From Caldifarciminota bacterium (GTDB lineage: Bacteria; Hydrothermota; UBA3073; NMUJ01), in assembly GCA_021158725.1 (NCBI GenBank), contig JAGGUB010000044.1, positions 62,001 through 126,000 of the forward strand: 64,000 bases of DNA. The letters run 5' to 3'. A program made the position numbers and the translations under genes. Positions 16,359 to 26,065 of the stretch are shown in pieces (positions within the stretch are counted from its first letter, which is position 1; every line of letters begins with the position of its first letter). Under the pieces are notes generated by a model. That model did no database searches. It was given only the letters and a program-made list of their open reading frames with translations, and was not told the origin of the DNA.

Positions 16359-17269
16359 AAAAGTTAATCCCACCGCTTATTGTTGTCGCAGTGATTGCAG
16401 GGTCACTTCATGGTGAGAATAGTAACCCACCATTGTCTAAGCTACATCGTGATATAGAGATATCGGAAGTAATACTTGAGGAAGTGGTACTCGGTACCCA
16501 TACTGTGGAAGGGTTTCTCGGTAAAGTTGAGGGCTTCTACTTTCCCGAAAAGGGGTTGATATTCGTGGTTAATGTACCGTTGCTGTTGGGTACACCAGCT
16601 GAAACCTTGGAGGTACGTGTTAAGGATTTCTTTTGCCATTATCTTATTGCGTTTCCATATCTTGATAGAAATGAACGAATACGTGTAGCATTACGTTACG
16701 AATACCCAAGCTTTGAGGGACTGCTCAAGGAAGAGGGAGAGGGTCCTCAGGTGGTGGTCTTCTCTATAAAGAAGGCAGACCTCGACAAGTACAAGTCGGG
16801 TAAGTTAAGTGAGAAAGCTTTACGAGCTAAGATCAAGGTAACCGAGATACGTGATCTACCGCGTGACGTCCGTGTGATGGGTGCTATACTCAAGGAGACG
16901 ATAGATTCACCTGAAAGCATGGCATTGTATTTACCGGATGATGGTGCATACTTCCTCTATTACGGTAGGGGTATACGGCATGTATTGGAATCATTGAAAT
17001 CACTAAGAGGGCGTATTGAGCTGAAGGTCAGAAAAGAAGTCGAACATCGCATTAAAGCCAAAGAACGTGAGCTGATCGAAACACTTGCATTGTACAGCGG
17101 GACGCTTGTCTCACTCAAAGAGCACGATTATGTAAACATTGGTATATCGATGACACGTGAGGGGCCAACTTTTATACTGCAGGCAAAGAAAGGCGATCTG
17201 GTTAAGCTCAGCCAGAAAGAGCTTACACCTGAAGAGTTCAGCAAGCGGATTCGTCACCTACGCTATTGA
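16355..17269 (+). CDS. Exported protein of unknown function, third gene of the sigma operon
   Basis: This 304-residue protein begins with a Sec signal (MKKLIPPLIVVAVIAGSLHG, likely cleaved near residue 20). I recognise no domain in the mature part. It is rich in charged alpha/beta segments: a first beta-rich region containing VEGFYFPEKGLIFVVNVPLLL, then helical stretches with many Lys and Glu. No cysteines are obvious apart from one in FFCHYL. AAAGGAGG precedes the ATG, and translation is coupled to the anti-sigma gene by a 4-nt overlap. It is probably a periplasmic sensor or effector of the stress response, inferred only from position. Confidence 0.85.
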   Translation: MKKLIPPLIVVAVIAGSLHGENSNPPLSKLHRDIEISEVILEEVVLGTHTVEGFLGKVEGFYFPEKGLIFVVNVPLLLGTPAETLEVRVKDFFCHYLIAFPYLDRNERIRVALRYEYPSFEGLLKEEGEGPQVVVFSIKKADLDKYKSGKLSEKALRAKIKVTEIRDLPRDVRVMGAILKETIDSPESMALYLPDDGAYFLYYGRGIRHVLESLKSLRGRIELKVRKEVEHRIKAKERELIETLALYSGTLVSLKEHDYVNIGISMTREGPTFILQAKKGDLVKLSQKELTPEEFSKRIRHLRY

Positions 17270-17274
17270 TATTA

Positions 17275-17297
17275 ACCGAGGGGTACAACCCCTCGGT
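17275..17297. terminator. Bidirectional stem-loop between the sigma and protease operons
   Basis: A perfect 10-bp stem, ACCGAGGGGT (17275-17284) and ACCCCTCGGT (17288-17297), encloses a 3-nt loop. It lies 5 nt after the plus-strand stop and 10 nt before the minus-strand stop, so it can end both convergent transcripts. Neither side has a strong U-tract. It is the clearest terminator-like hairpin in the window. Confidence 0.7.
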
Positions 17298-17307
17298 ACC
17301 TTCGTGG

Positions 17308-20300
17308 TTACTCACGTAGCTTCTGGAGTATCACTTCGATCGCTTTCTCCAGTTGTGGATCGTATCCTTTGGTAAGTAGGTCAGGTCTATCATCTACAGG
17401 TATATCAGGGGTGACACCTTCGTTTTCTATAACCCAGTTACCCTTTAAGTCACGGAACCTCCCCACCGGTACCGTTATGTAGCCACCATCCATAAGCTGC
17501 CACCCCCAGCATCCGATAAGTCCACCCCAAGTACGGTTACCAATAAGTGGGCCAAGCCCCAGCTCCCTGAAGTAGTATGGGAACATATCGCCACCTGATC
17601 CTGCATATTCGTTAATAATGCATACGAGTTTGCCATGAAATTTAACAAAAGGATCGATACTTGGCTGCCCCACACGTGAGACGAACTCACCCAACGGCCT
17701 ACGTTGTAGGTAATCCATAAACATAGCGGGTGACCACCCACCACCATTGTAACGTACGTCGATTATTAAACCCTCCTTGTTGGATTGTGCAAAGAAATAC
17801 TTGCCAAACTCCTTCAACCCCCACGTAGCGGTGTTCGGCACATGTATGTAACCTACACGTCCGTTGGTGGCAGTTTCTACCTTGTGGCGGTTGGTCTCCA
17901 CCCAGTCAAGGTATCGTAGCTCCAGCTCATTACCTAAGCTGATGGGCTTGACTACCACCGTACGTGTGCCCTTTACGATGGGTTTGTCGTTGACCTCAAG
18001 CCTCACCTGTTTATCTACGGTGTTTTCAAAATATTTGTAGGGGTTATCCGGATATCGGACGAGCTGACCCTCAACTTTTATGAGATATTCGCCTTCCTTC
18101 ACCATTACACCAGGTTCTGTGAGTGGTGCACGTCGCTTTTCTTGCCAGTTTTCTCCCTTGTAGATTTTCTTAAACTTATAGAACCCAGTGGTGGGGTCGA
18201 GTTCGAAATCCACACCTAATAAGCCAACCTTTACCTCCTTCTGTGGTAGCTTGCCACCCCATACATACGTGTGTGAGGCACCCAACTCACGTAACATACC
18301 CGCTATTAAGTAATTCAAGTCGTACCTATCAGCTGCATAAGGTAAGAATTTGCTGTAAATCTCATACAAGCCGTGCCAATCCACGCCGTGCATGTTGGTA
18401 TCGTAGAAGAAATCGCGTTCCAACCGCCACGCTTCGTGTAACATTTGACACCATTCCTGGCGGGGATCGACCTTTAGCCTCAGCTTGTCAGTTTTGAGCT
18501 TACCATCACCGACACTATACTGAGTATCGTTCACCTCGATGATACCGAATGTATTATCAGCTTTATACAGTACATACTTACCGTCTTCTGATACCCTATA
18601 CCCATCTATACCTTCAATCAATACATGGTCTTTCTGGTTTTCGATATCATACACGTGTAAATTGTATTTATGCTTCCTGGATGTAAAATCCGTACGCTCT
18701 AAGTAGAATATTTTATTTTCGGTAGCTGCCAAACCTGAGTAATTGCCAGCAGGTATCGGTACAGCTACTACACGTTGTGATATACCTTCGGGATCGATTT
18801 CTATATTTTCAGGTGGCTTCTTTTCGGGTTCCTCGGGTTCTTCTTTCTCTTCTTCGGGTATCTCTTCGTCACTCTTGGGTAGGAATGGTGATGGTATGTC
18901 TGCCTGTAATGTGATCAAACATATGTTCTGAGTAGCAGGGTAAACTCGGAGCTCACCGAAATCACCACGTGCGGGGGTAAACGTTCTCGATGAGATAAAA
19001 TAAAGGTACTTACCGGAGGGATCAAAACATACCTCATCGTCATCGTATAGATCTGTGGTTATCTTATAAGATTCTTTAGTTTCCACCGAATAAAGGTAAA
19101 CCGATCCGTACCAGTTATCGTTCTGCTTGATGTAGGCGAGCCACCGACTATCGGGTGACCAGCAATAACTCCATATGTAATCGACTGCTGAGGTATCAAC
19201 TAACACTGGTTTTTTATTATCGATATCCACATAGAATAACCTCAACTTGCTATCCGAATATAGCAGTTTCTTGCTGTCAGGTGACCACACCAATGGCCAA
19301 CGGTAACATTCACCATCATAGGTGATACGGGTTGCGTCACCGGTGCCATCAGCTTTACGTATGTATATTTCGTATTCACCGGACTCATCCGATAGATACG
19401 CTATCCATTCACCATCGGGTGACCATACCGCATAGCGTTCACGTGTACCAGCTGTACAGGTGATATTACGTACTGGGCCTTTCTCTTTGGGTACAGTGAA
19501 TATATCACCACGTGCAACCAACACGGCACGTTTGGCGTGTGGTGATATATCGAACCAATCCACAAGGGTTGAAACATCCTCGTATCTTGGACGTACAAAC
19601 TTGTAGTCATCCGGTACCTTGATCTTCAATCTATGGTATCTTTCGGTTGTGAGATCCAACACCCATAATGTGCCACCACATTGGTAGACGATTTTTGAGC
19701 CACCTAAACTTGGCAACTCGACATCGAAATCCTGATGATCGGTTACCTTACGTATAACCCCGGTGTTGGTATCATAACAGTAAATGTTGAGCTTACCATC
19801 TCTATCAGACAAAAAGTATATCTTATCTTTGTACCAAAGTGGACATATGTCGGTACCCTCCCAATCCGTTACCCTATAGGCTGTATCGCGGTCAAAATCG
19901 TATATCCATACGTCGGGTACCTGGCCACCACGATAGTTGCGCCACCCCAATCGCGCAGGACGACGGTTGAAAGCTACCTTATTACCATCGGGTGAAAAGC
20001 TTGCCCAATAGACTACGGGTAGGGGTAGCTCCTCCGGTAGACCGCCCTCCAGCGATACCCTATACAGGCGTGGTTGACACCAATGTGTACGCCGTGATAT
20101 GAATAGCACATGGTTGCCATCGTGTGTCCACCCTATTACCCTATCGGAAGCTGGATGGTACGTCAACCGCAACGGAGGGCCACCATCTACAGGTATCACG
20201 TATACATCGAAGTTATCTGCATCGTAATGACCACTAAACGCTACGAACCTACCATCGGGTGAAAACTTGGGGTTGGATTCGAACCCCTCATCTGAGGTCA

Positions 20301-20460
20301 ATCTCCTGGCAATACCACCGGTATCGGGTACCAACCACAGATCGCCACCGTATTCGAAGACAATAGTATGGTTACAAATATCGGGAGCTGATAGCAATAG
20401 TGTACTATCTCCATATGGGCTACTTACTAAGAGAAGTGGGAACACCAGTAGCCAGCTCAT
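17308..20460 (-). CDS. Exported Tricorn-like S41 peptidase with TolB-like beta-propellers
   Basis: The 1050-residue protein has a signal peptide (MSWLLVFPLLLVSSPYG). Two WD/TolB-like propellers follow, about 25-560, with repeated SPDGxxxAF, WSPDGEWIAYLSDESG and WSPDSRWLAYI blades. A low-complexity EEEKEEPEEPEKKP linker comes next, then a Tricorn C1/PDZ/C2 tail. Catalytic positions match Tricorn: H in GASHTYVWGG, the serine in NEYAGSGGDMF (S955) and a glutamate in ENEGVTPD. It should degrade exported peptides or misfolded proteins. The frame extends to 20547, but AGGAGGTACC lies before the ATG at 20460. It follows macB by 50 nt. Confidence 0.92.
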   Translation of the reverse strand: MSWLLVFPLLLVSSPYGDSTLLLSAPDICNHTIVFEYGGDLWLVPDTGGIARRLTSDEGFESNPKFSPDGRFVAFSGHYDADNFDVYVIPVDGGPPLRLTYHPASDRVIGWTHDGNHVLFISRRTHWCQPRLYRVSLEGGLPEELPLPVVYWASFSPDGNKVAFNRRPARLGWRNYRGGQVPDVWIYDFDRDTAYRVTDWEGTDICPLWYKDKIYFLSDRDGKLNIYCYDTNTGVIRKVTDHQDFDVELPSLGGSKIVYQCGGTLWVLDLTTERYHRLKIKVPDDYKFVRPRYEDVSTLVDWFDISPHAKRAVLVARGDIFTVPKEKGPVRNITCTAGTRERYAVWSPDGEWIAYLSDESGEYEIYIRKADGTGDATRITYDGECYRWPLVWSPDSKKLLYSDSKLRLFYVDIDNKKPVLVDTSAVDYIWSYCWSPDSRWLAYIKQNDNWYGSVYLYSVETKESYKITTDLYDDDEVCFDPSGKYLYFISSRTFTPARGDFGELRVYPATQNICLITLQADIPSPFLPKSDEEIPEEEKEEPEEPEKKPPENIEIDPEGISQRVVAVPIPAGNYSGLAATENKIFYLERTDFTSRKHKYNLHVYDIENQKDHVLIEGIDGYRVSEDGKYVLYKADNTFGIIEVNDTQYSVGDGKLKTDKLRLKVDPRQEWCQMLHEAWRLERDFFYDTNMHGVDWHGLYEIYSKFLPYAADRYDLNYLIAGMLRELGASHTYVWGGKLPQKEVKVGLLGVDFELDPTTGFYKFKKIYKGENWQEKRRAPLTEPGVMVKEGEYLIKVEGQLVRYPDNPYKYFENTVDKQVRLEVNDKPIVKGTRTVVVKPISLGNELELRYLDWVETNRHKVETATNGRVGYIHVPNTATWGLKEFGKYFFAQSNKEGLIIDVRYNGGGWSPAMFMDYLQRRPLGEFVSRVGQPSIDPFVKFHGKLVCIINEYAGSGGDMFPYYFRELGLGPLIGNRTWGGLIGCWGWQLMDGGYITVPVGRFRDLKGNWVIENEGVTPDIPVDDRPDLLTKGYDPQLEKAIEVILQKLRE

Positions 20461-20510
20461 GGTACCTCCTTTACTAAAATTTACGACAAATCGTGGTTGC
20501 CAATAGTGAG

Positions 20511-22502
20511 CTACTCGTAACGTAGGGCCTCGACTGGATCCATGCATGCAGCTTTACGTGCGGGGTACATGCCAAAGAATATACCCACAGTGACTGCAAA
20601 CATAAACGCAAGCAAGACAGAGCTGAACGTAACCACCGATTGGCCACCACCCCATAACCGAGGTGGCCCAAACATACCTGCACCTACCATCAAATTGCCA
20701 ATCGTATTAGCGAATAGTGTACCCAACAATATACCTATTATGCCACCCGTAACCGATAGCATGGTTGATTCTATCAGAAACTGTATCATGATATCACGTC
20801 GACGTGCACCCACCGCTTTACGTAAACCTATCTCACGTGTACGTTCGGTTACTGAGACCAACATTATGTTCATTATACCGATACCGCCAACAATTAGCGA
20901 TATAGCTGCTATACCTGCAAGCATTATTTTGAACGTACCAACAGTTTTCTCGATGGTTTGACGAAACTCTTCCTGGCTGCGGATGGCGAAATCCTCAACC
21001 TTGTTGTGTCTATCAAGTAACAATTGACGTACCTGCTGGCTGGCAGTGTCTGCCAGATTGGGTTTGGATTGCACCAATATCATCTGTACCCTATCGTCAC
21101 CTGTGAACCGTTTCTGCATCGTAAGTATGGGGACGAAAATCTGGTCGTCAAACCTTAGCCACCCAAATGCTCCCTTTTCCTGCATCACACCAACAACTGT
21201 GAAACGCTCACCTTCTAACTTGATCTCTTTACCTATGGGGTCTTCGTCACCAAATAGTTCCTTCTTGACATTCTTGCCAAGTACACAGATTTTGGCCCAA
21301 CTCTCGAGATCGTCTTCGTTGATGAACCTACCATATTCTGGCCAATGGTTACGTATCATCTGATATTCTGGGGTGGTACCTATAACCTCAGCCTCGTATT
21401 CGTTATCAAGGTACCGGGCAACCACATTACGTCGTATTTCGGGTGCTACATAGTCGACAGCTGTACATTTAGCCTTGATAGCTATGGCATCTGCATAGGT
21501 GAGCCCTCTGGATCTGCCACGCCACTCGAGTGCCTCCTCTTTGGTCCTTGGTGGCATATTGAATACCATGACTACATTGGCACCAAGTTTCTCGATCTCT
21601 GTTGTTATGTGGCGTTTGGCACCTTCACCGACACCGAGCATACCGATGACAGCGGCTACACCTATCACGATACCAAGCACCGTAAGCAATGACCGTAACC
21701 TGTTGTGTAGTATTGCACGATAGCCGGAAACCAACCCCGTAAGTAAGCTACCCAGGAAGCTGCTGTTTTTGGGATGGCTAACAGGTTTGTTATTCCCTAC
21801 ATATATTTTATGTGAACGTAATCGCTCATCTTTCTCTATTTTGCCATCCCTTATGTGTAGCACCCTATCTGCGTAGCTGGCAACTTCAGGATCGTGTGTC
21901 ACAACGATTACGGTTTTACCTTGCTCATGTAAGGATTTGAATGTTGACATTACCTCTCTACCGGATTGTGAGTCCAAGTTACCAGTGGGCTCATCGGCTA
22001 ACAGTATCTCGGGATCGTTCACCAACGCACGTGCGATAGCTACCCGTTGTTGTTCACCACCTGAGAGTTCATTTGGATAATGGTATGTACGTGCTTTCAA
22101 ACCTACCGCTTCAAGTGCAAGCCTTGCACGTGACTTACGTTCGTCACCACTTACACCTGAGTATAGCATGGGGAGTTCGACATTATCGAGTGCAGTCATC
22201 CTCGGTAGTAAATTGAACAACTGGAAAACGAACCCTATACGTTGGTTACGGATGAGGGCCAGCTCGTTATCATCAAGGGTATTCACCAACCGTCCATCAA
22301 GATAATACTCGCCGGATGTGGGACGTGCCAAACATCCCAATATATGCATGAGTGTGGTCTTACCTGAACCTGAAGGCCCCATTATCGAAACGAACTCACC
22401 ACGTTCGATATCAAACGATACCTCACGTAGGGCTATAACCTCAAGCTTACCGATACGATAGATTTTGGTTACCTTGTTCACATGGATGAGTGGCTTCTTC
22501 AT
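20511..22502 (-). CDS. macB: MacB-like ABC transporter, fused ATPase and permease
   Basis: The 663-residue protein joins an N-terminal ABC ATPase to a FtsX/MacB permease. ATPase motifs are Walker A GPSGSGKTT (42-50), signature LSGGEQQRVAIARAL and Walker B ILLADEPTGNLD. In the permease, TM1 is near 270-290 (LTVLGIVIGVAAVIGML), a periplasmic core domain follows, and the last three TMs come after residue 545. MacB works as a mechanotransmitting pump with MacA and TolC, expelling lipopeptides, toxins or macrolides from the periplasm. Its start overlaps macA by 4 nt, and the order tolC-macA-macB is one operon. Confidence 0.95.
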   Translation of the reverse strand: MKKPLIHVNKVTKIYRIGKLEVIALREVSFDIERGEFVSIMGPSGSGKTTLMHILGCLARPTSGEYYLDGRLVNTLDDNELALIRNQRIGFVFQLFNLLPRMTALDNVELPMLYSGVSGDERKSRARLALEAVGLKARTYHYPNELSGGEQQRVAIARALVNDPEILLADEPTGNLDSQSGREVMSTFKSLHEQGKTVIVVTHDPEVASYADRVLHIRDGKIEKDERLRSHKIYVGNNKPVSHPKNSSFLGSLLTGLVSGYRAILHNRLRSLLTVLGIVIGVAAVIGMLGVGEGAKRHITTEIEKLGANVVMVFNMPPRTKEEALEWRGRSRGLTYADAIAIKAKCTAVDYVAPEIRRNVVARYLDNEYEAEVIGTTPEYQMIRNHWPEYGRFINEDDLESWAKICVLGKNVKKELFGDEDPIGKEIKLEGERFTVVGVMQEKGAFGWLRFDDQIFVPILTMQKRFTGDDRVQMILVQSKPNLADTASQQVRQLLLDRHNKVEDFAIRSQEEFRQTIEKTVGTFKIMLAGIAAISLIVGGIGIMNIMLVSVTERTREIGLRKAVGARRRDIMIQFLIESTMLSVTGGIIGILLGTLFANTIGNLMVGAGMFGPPRLWGGGQSVVTFSSVLLAFMFAVTVGIFFGMYPARKAACMDPVEALRYE

Positions 22503-23659
22503 CTACGTATACCACGTGATGATGGTCTCCTGTATTGGCCCAATGACGTTGGTAACCCTATCATTGGTTGCAGGAGCACTGTATCGCCTTCGGATAGACC
22601 ATGTTTGATCTCAACGTTAACGTCATCCTCCAACCCTGTAACTACTGGTTGTAGATGTGGTGTACCATGGTGTAGCACTTTTACGAATTTGTGGCCATCA
22701 CGTTCGATGATAGCAGTTTTAGGTACCAGCAACACGTTATGAGCTTCACCTACGATTATATCGATATCGGCTGTCATACCGGGTTTGATTAGCGAATCTG
22801 CATCAAGTATATCAACCTCTACAGGATATACGACGATGTTCTGTTCGACTGTACCGGTGGGTGATATCTTTCTTACTTTTCCATGGTAGACTTTACCACG
22901 TATGGCATCGAACCCAATCCGTACAGGGTGGCCAACCTTCACTTTAGCTACGTCTATTTCGTTGAGCTTGGCCTTAACTATCATCTTACTCAAATCCGCT
23001 ATAGTCATAAGTACGGTACCGCCACCATACGTGCGTGTACCAGAGGTGATCATCTCACCTTCTTCGACGTTTAGATTTATTACGACACCGGATACAGGTG
23101 ACTTGATCGCTATCAAAGTAACTTCGTTAGCTGTAAGTTCTTCTGGGTTGATATCAGCACCACCAAGTAATAGCTTAAGCTGACGTTTGGCTAACTCATA
23201 GTTGATTTTACAATCTTCATAGAGTTTTTCAGCATCCTCAACCTCCTTTTTGGCGATGAAGCCTTTCTCGAACAGCGTACGCTTGCGCTCCAGATCGCGG
23301 TGTGCGGATTCGAGTTCCAGCTTCGTACGTTGTAGGGTAGCCCATGCGGTGGCTACCTGTTGTGATTGTGTAGCTTCCAGTTGTATGATTGCGAGTGTAT
23401 CACCGGGCTCCACTACGGTACCTTCATCTACAAGTAGGGATTTGATCTCACCGGCGAAATCGGACTTGATGTTGACCATGGTTAGTGGTTCAACCCTACC
23501 GCTTTCTGTTACTTTAAGGATGATAGAGCCACGTTTAGCGATGGCTTGGGATAATTTTAATTTATCCATCGCGGTGTCATGATGACGTGCTTTCCACAGT
23601 ACCAAGCCCACAACTATTACCACGATTGCGGCAATCACTGCAAACAGCCTATTGCGCAT
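22499..23659 (-). CDS. macA: MacA/HlyD-type periplasmic adaptor
   Basis: This 386-residue membrane fusion protein has an N-terminal membrane anchor (about 5-23, FAVIAAIVVIVVGLVLW). A split biotinyl-lipoyl domain follows, with TVVEPGDTLAIIQLE at its first half and IKSPVSGVVINLNVEEGEMI at its second. A helical hairpin lies between them (about 95-165), and beta-barrel and membrane-proximal domains come last. It bridges MacB in the inner membrane to TolC. Its start shares one base with the tolC stop (TAATG), and macB overlaps its end by 4 nt. Confidence 0.95.
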   Translation of the reverse strand: MRNRLFAVIAAIVVIVVGLVLWKARHHDTAMDKLKLSQAIAKRGSIILKVTESGRVEPLTMVNIKSDFAGEIKSLLVDEGTVVEPGDTLAIIQLEATQSQQVATAWATLQRTKLELESAHRDLERKRTLFEKGFIAKKEVEDAEKLYEDCKINYELAKRQLKLLLGGADINPEELTANEVTLIAIKSPVSGVVINLNVEEGEMITSGTRTYGGGTVLMTIADLSKMIVKAKLNEIDVAKVKVGHPVRIGFDAIRGKVYHGKVRKISPTGTVEQNIVVYPVEVDILDADSLIKPGMTADIDIIVGEAHNVLLVPKTAIIERDGHKFVKVLHHGTPHLQPVVTGLEDDVNVEIKHGLSEGDTVLLQPMIGLPTSLGQYRRPSSRGIRR

Positions 23660-24993
23660 TAATCCTCCAGCTTATAAGGTAATTGTCCCATAGCAACTGC
23701 CAACCTGGACTTAGCAATAAGATAATCATATATTGCATTCGTATAGCTTAGCTTGCTATCAAGTAGCGTAATACTGGCATCTATGACCTCAGTTATGGGT
23801 GCGATACCTGCTCTGTAGCGACCAAGTGCTATGTCGTAGCTTAGCTGTGCGGCTTTAAGTTGCTTGCGGGTGAGCTCGATCTTCTTCAACCCCGTCACCA
23901 TATCCACGTATGCGAGTTGTACCTCAAGTATAGCGGAACGTTTCAGTTTATCGTACTCTAAGCGTGAGTTGTCAAGATAAAGGGAGGCCATCTTTATGGC
24001 ATGCCAGGTTTTACCGGCATCAAATATTGGGAAACTCAACCCCAGGGATATGGACCAATCACTATATCTGTTGAGATTGGTACGGGTTACTGGTATACCA
24101 TCGAATACGAATCTATCTGCGGTAAGATGATAACTACCTGTGATTGTTAAGTAGGGCAACCTTTCCAACCATGCAAGTTTTAGGTTATAAACGTTACTCA
24201 TGATATCAGATTGCGCCCTGAGCAGGTCAGGACGTTCCTTTAGTGCAATAGCAATACAAGAGTCTATGCTGGGTGGCTGTTCCTCTATGGATTCAACCTG
24301 TTTGATCTTTATTGGGTAATCCAGATCTATACCTAAAGCATCGTTTAACTCCATACGGGCGAGTTCAAGCTGCCCTTTGGCTTGGGTGAGGTCAACCTCA
24401 GCACGTGTAACTTCTACCTCAGCCTTCAATACATCGGATTTGGGTGCAAGCCCAAGCTCAAACCTTGTGCGGGCAAGTTCAAGCTGCTGCTTCTTTTGGG
24501 TGAGATTCTCCTCGTACAGTTTGAGCATAGCCTGTGACTTAAGTAAGTTAAAATACTTACGTATGAGGTTAAGTATGACTGTTTGCTCGGTATTGCGATA
24601 GATTTGTCGCTGTATAGCGAGTGAATTGCGTGCTTGGGCAATATTTATCAGGTTCCTGCCACTATTGAATGGTGTGAGTGTGGCGTTGATACCCAGATTG
24701 TAATGGTTGGGTGTCCACTCCAGCCTGTTATATACATTGTTGAGGTCGTAGCTACCCGATAGCTGTATGGTGGGTGCAATGGCTGTTTTCATATCCTGTA
24801 GGTTAAGCTCCGCCACACGTAGGTTGTTACGTGCTATACGTAGGTCGGGTGAATTATTTAGCGCTATTTCGATACATTCCGTAAGTGTGAGCGTATCGTT
24901 TAGGGTAGAATCCGCACGTAATGGGTAGCTATAAAGCAATAGTATACAGATCGATACACTTGCCCATCCTCTGCGTACGATATGATTCCACAT
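23659..24993 (-). CDS. tolC: TolC-family outer membrane efflux protein
   Basis: The 444-residue protein has an N-terminal signal peptide ending near residue 28 (YPLRADS). Two repeated OEP domains follow, each with long helices and short beta-strands; TLTECIEIALNNSPDLRIARNNL is the typical first repeat and IDSCIAIALKERPDLLRAQSDI the second. It forms the trimeric outer-membrane channel of the macAB pump, and its presence supports a diderm envelope. A strong AAGGAGG lies before the ATG, and an ECF-like promoter is 23 nt upstream. It is the first gene of the tolC-macA-macB-protease operon. Confidence 0.94.
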   Translation of the reverse strand: MWNHIVRRGWASVSICILLLYSYPLRADSTLNDTLTLTECIEIALNNSPDLRIARNNLRVAELNLQDMKTAIAPTIQLSGSYDLNNVYNRLEWTPNHYNLGINATLTPFNSGRNLINIAQARNSLAIQRQIYRNTEQTVILNLIRKYFNLLKSQAMLKLYEENLTQKKQQLELARTRFELGLAPKSDVLKAEVEVTRAEVDLTQAKGQLELARMELNDALGIDLDYPIKIKQVESIEEQPPSIDSCIAIALKERPDLLRAQSDIMSNVYNLKLAWLERLPYLTITGSYHLTADRFVFDGIPVTRTNLNRYSDWSISLGLSFPIFDAGKTWHAIKMASLYLDNSRLEYDKLKRSAILEVQLAYVDMVTGLKKIELTRKQLKAAQLSYDIALGRYRAGIAPITEVIDASITLLDSKLSYTNAIYDYLIAKSRLAVAMGQLPYKLED

Positions 24994-25015
24994 GTTACCT
25001 CCTTATACTCAAAAA

Positions 25016-25042
25016 TAAGACGTAATTTAATTTAAAAAGTTG
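25016..25042 (-). promoter_or_regulatory. Candidate ECF-type promoter of tolC-macA-macB-protease
   Basis: On the minus strand CAACTTTTTA (beginning at 25042) is followed by ACGTCTTA ending at 25016, with 16 nt between AAC and CGTC. The sigma-operon promoter (15318-15348) has the same CAACTTTTTA block and ACGTCTAA with a 17-nt gap. A TATTTT also lies just downstream, so an overlapping housekeeping promoter is possible. Confidence 0.5.
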
Positions 25043-25072
25043 TATCTTTTCGTGACACGTTACATGGTGAGC

Positions 25073-26065
25073 TCACGTGACGATATCCCTCAATAGACTT
25101 GCTGCTTCTTCTGGTGGTATCGGATTTATGTATATACCGGAACCGAGTTCAAACCCAGCCGGGCCAGCTGTACGTACAAGTATTTCAATATACCAGTGGA
25201 GATGTTCAACGTTCTCCTGACCTACGGGTGCGGTTTTGATTATCAAATTATAGGATGGTTGATGCATAAGCTTATGTAACTTACGGAATGTTGTGGATAT
25301 AGCGGTAGCAAGTGCGGGTAGCTCATCATCACGCAAATCGAACCCTGCATGATGACGTAGCGGTACTATCCATGTCTCAAATGGCATACGTGCAGCAAAT
25401 GGTTCTAACACAACGAAATGTTCGTTACACAAGATTATGCGGGTGCCAAGGTCGAGCTCGTGTTTGATATAATCACACACTACGCAGGTGCCAAATGCAT
25501 CACAGTAGCGACGCGCTTCGTAGAAGCTGTTTCTCAATCCAGCAGGTACGATTGGTGTTGCTATTATCTGTGAATGTGGATGCAATAACGATGTACCTGC
25601 TAACGGGCCATAGTTACGAAATATTGTGACAAGGTCGATCTTTGGGTGTAATTTGGTCAACTCCCGATATCGTACAAGATATGCAGTTAATATGTTCTCT
25701 ATCTCATGTAACGAATAGGTTGCCAGTGTCTTGTTATGCTTGCGTGATTCGATTACCACTTCAGCGATACCATAACCTGATATTGAGACAAAATTACCGT
25801 CTATCCGTCGGTGAGGTGTACCAGCTTCGCTGCATGGTGCGTATTTATTGGGTACCACACGTAGGACCCACTTACCAGCTTCTTTTAGCTCATAAATTGT
25901 GTGCTCATGTTCGCTTACACCACCAGGACAGAACGGGCAGTTTGGATCGTATTCTTTTAACTCAGGCAACGTGAAGGTGAGACTAACCTCATGTGGTCTA
26001 CCCCTGCGTTCAGGTGCGATAATCACCCACTCACGTGTGACTACATTTTGACGATATTCTGACAT
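25073..26065 (-). CDS. galT: Galactose-1-phosphate uridylyltransferase family protein
   Basis: GalT-type HIT-superfamily nucleotidyltransferases exchange UMP between UDP-sugars and sugar-1-phosphates. The 330-residue protein starts with the family motif VVTREWVIIAPERRGRP. A zinc site uses CPFC (43-46), and the active site is LHPHSQI with the nucleophile H164. HWYIEILVR closes the second half. No galK or galE is in the window, so it may act on other hexose-1-phosphates, as in many thermophiles. Its start shares one base with the stop of the upstream Fe-S protein gene. Confidence 0.92.
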   Translation of the reverse strand: MSEYRQNVVTREWVIIAPERRGRPHEVSLTFTLPELKEYDPNCPFCPGGVSEHEHTIYELKEAGKWVLRVVPNKYAPCSEAGTPHRRIDGNFVSISGYGIAEVVIESRKHNKTLATYSLHEIENILTAYLVRYRELTKLHPKIDLVTIFRNYGPLAGTSLLHPHSQIIATPIVPAGLRNSFYEARRYCDAFGTCVVCDYIKHELDLGTRIILCNEHFVVLEPFAARMPFETWIVPLRHHAGFDLRDDELPALATAISTTFRKLHKLMHQPSYNLIIKTAPVGQENVEHLHWYIEILVRTAGPAGFELGSGIYINPIPPEEAASLLRDIVT

